Shown: piece by piece, positions 5,784 to 5,800 of the stretch
Position numbering within the stretch: position 1 is the stretch's first letter
Layout of the letters: each line of letters begins with the position of its first letter
Source: a bacterium
Lineage (GTDB): Bacteria > Muiribacteriota > Ozemobacteria > Ozemobacterales > Ozemobacteraceae
Length of the DNA stretch: 5,800 bases
Direction of reading: 5' to 3'
NCBI GenBank assembly: GCA_016192885.1
Contig: JACPTH010000333.1
Span: forward strand, 1-5,800
Notes under the pieces: generated by a model
Told to the model about the DNA's origin: nothing
What the model saw: the letters and a program-made list of their open reading frames with translations, nothing else
The model's database searches: none
Translations under genes and position numbers: made by a program

Positions 5784-5800
5784 GTGAATTTGACCAGAAA
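5784..5800 (+). CDS. Start of a divergent gene, truncated by window edge
   Basis: A GTG at 5784, five bases after GGGAGG, opens a frame reading M-N-L-T-R before the sequence ends. Nothing about the product can be said from five codons. Its divergent placement opposite the transporter operon is a common position for a regulator, but that is only a guess. An alternative TTG at 5790 is in the same frame and less well spaced. Confidence 0.45.

Overview
The window looks like bacterial chromosome of moderate GC content. Its main content is one tightly packed minus-strand operon of five genes, transcribed right to left from about 5330 and running off the left edge. The order is: a fused sugar-binding protein plus MalF-type ABC permease (5330-3075), a MalG-type ABC permease (3094-2204), a BadF/BadG-family sugar kinase (2207-1212), the N-acetylmuramic acid 6-phosphate etherase MurQ (1225-290), and the first 100 codons of a secreted protein that resembles the start of SpoIID/LytB proteins (300-1). 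Every junction overlaps (20, 4, 14 and 11 bases), so the genes are almost certainly co-transcribed and probably translationally coupled.

Read together, the operon describes uptake and breakdown of a peptidoglycan-derived amino sugar. The fused and separate permeases form a CUT1-type importer. The kinase would phosphorylate the imported MurNAc (and perhaps GlcNAc). MurQ then splits MurNAc-6-phosphate into GlcNAc-6-phosphate and D-lactate. If the last gene is SpoIID-like, it would act on peptidoglycan outside the membrane. The order transporter, kinase, etherase follows the order of the reactions. A kinase of the MurK type next to murQ is known from Clostridium acetobutylicum; pairing it with an ABC importer whose binding protein is welded to the membrane is less familiar. 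No ATP-binding subunit is encoded in the window. The substrate assignment is inference from context.

The right end (5331-5783) is an AT-rich divergent intergenic region of about 450 bases with no convincing gene. It holds an imperfect inverted repeat close to the operon start, a 7-base-period repeat, and a plausible promoter for a plus-strand gene. That gene seems to begin at 5784 with a strong ribosome binding site and a GTG start, and only about five codons are visible.

Taxonomy cannot be fixed from the window. A cleavable-looking signal peptide without a lipobox on the binding protein favours a Gram-negative cell. The gene set and the binding-protein/permease fusion remind me of the Verrucomicrobiota/PVC group, Omnitrophota and similar phyla, but nothing here is a phylogenetic marker.
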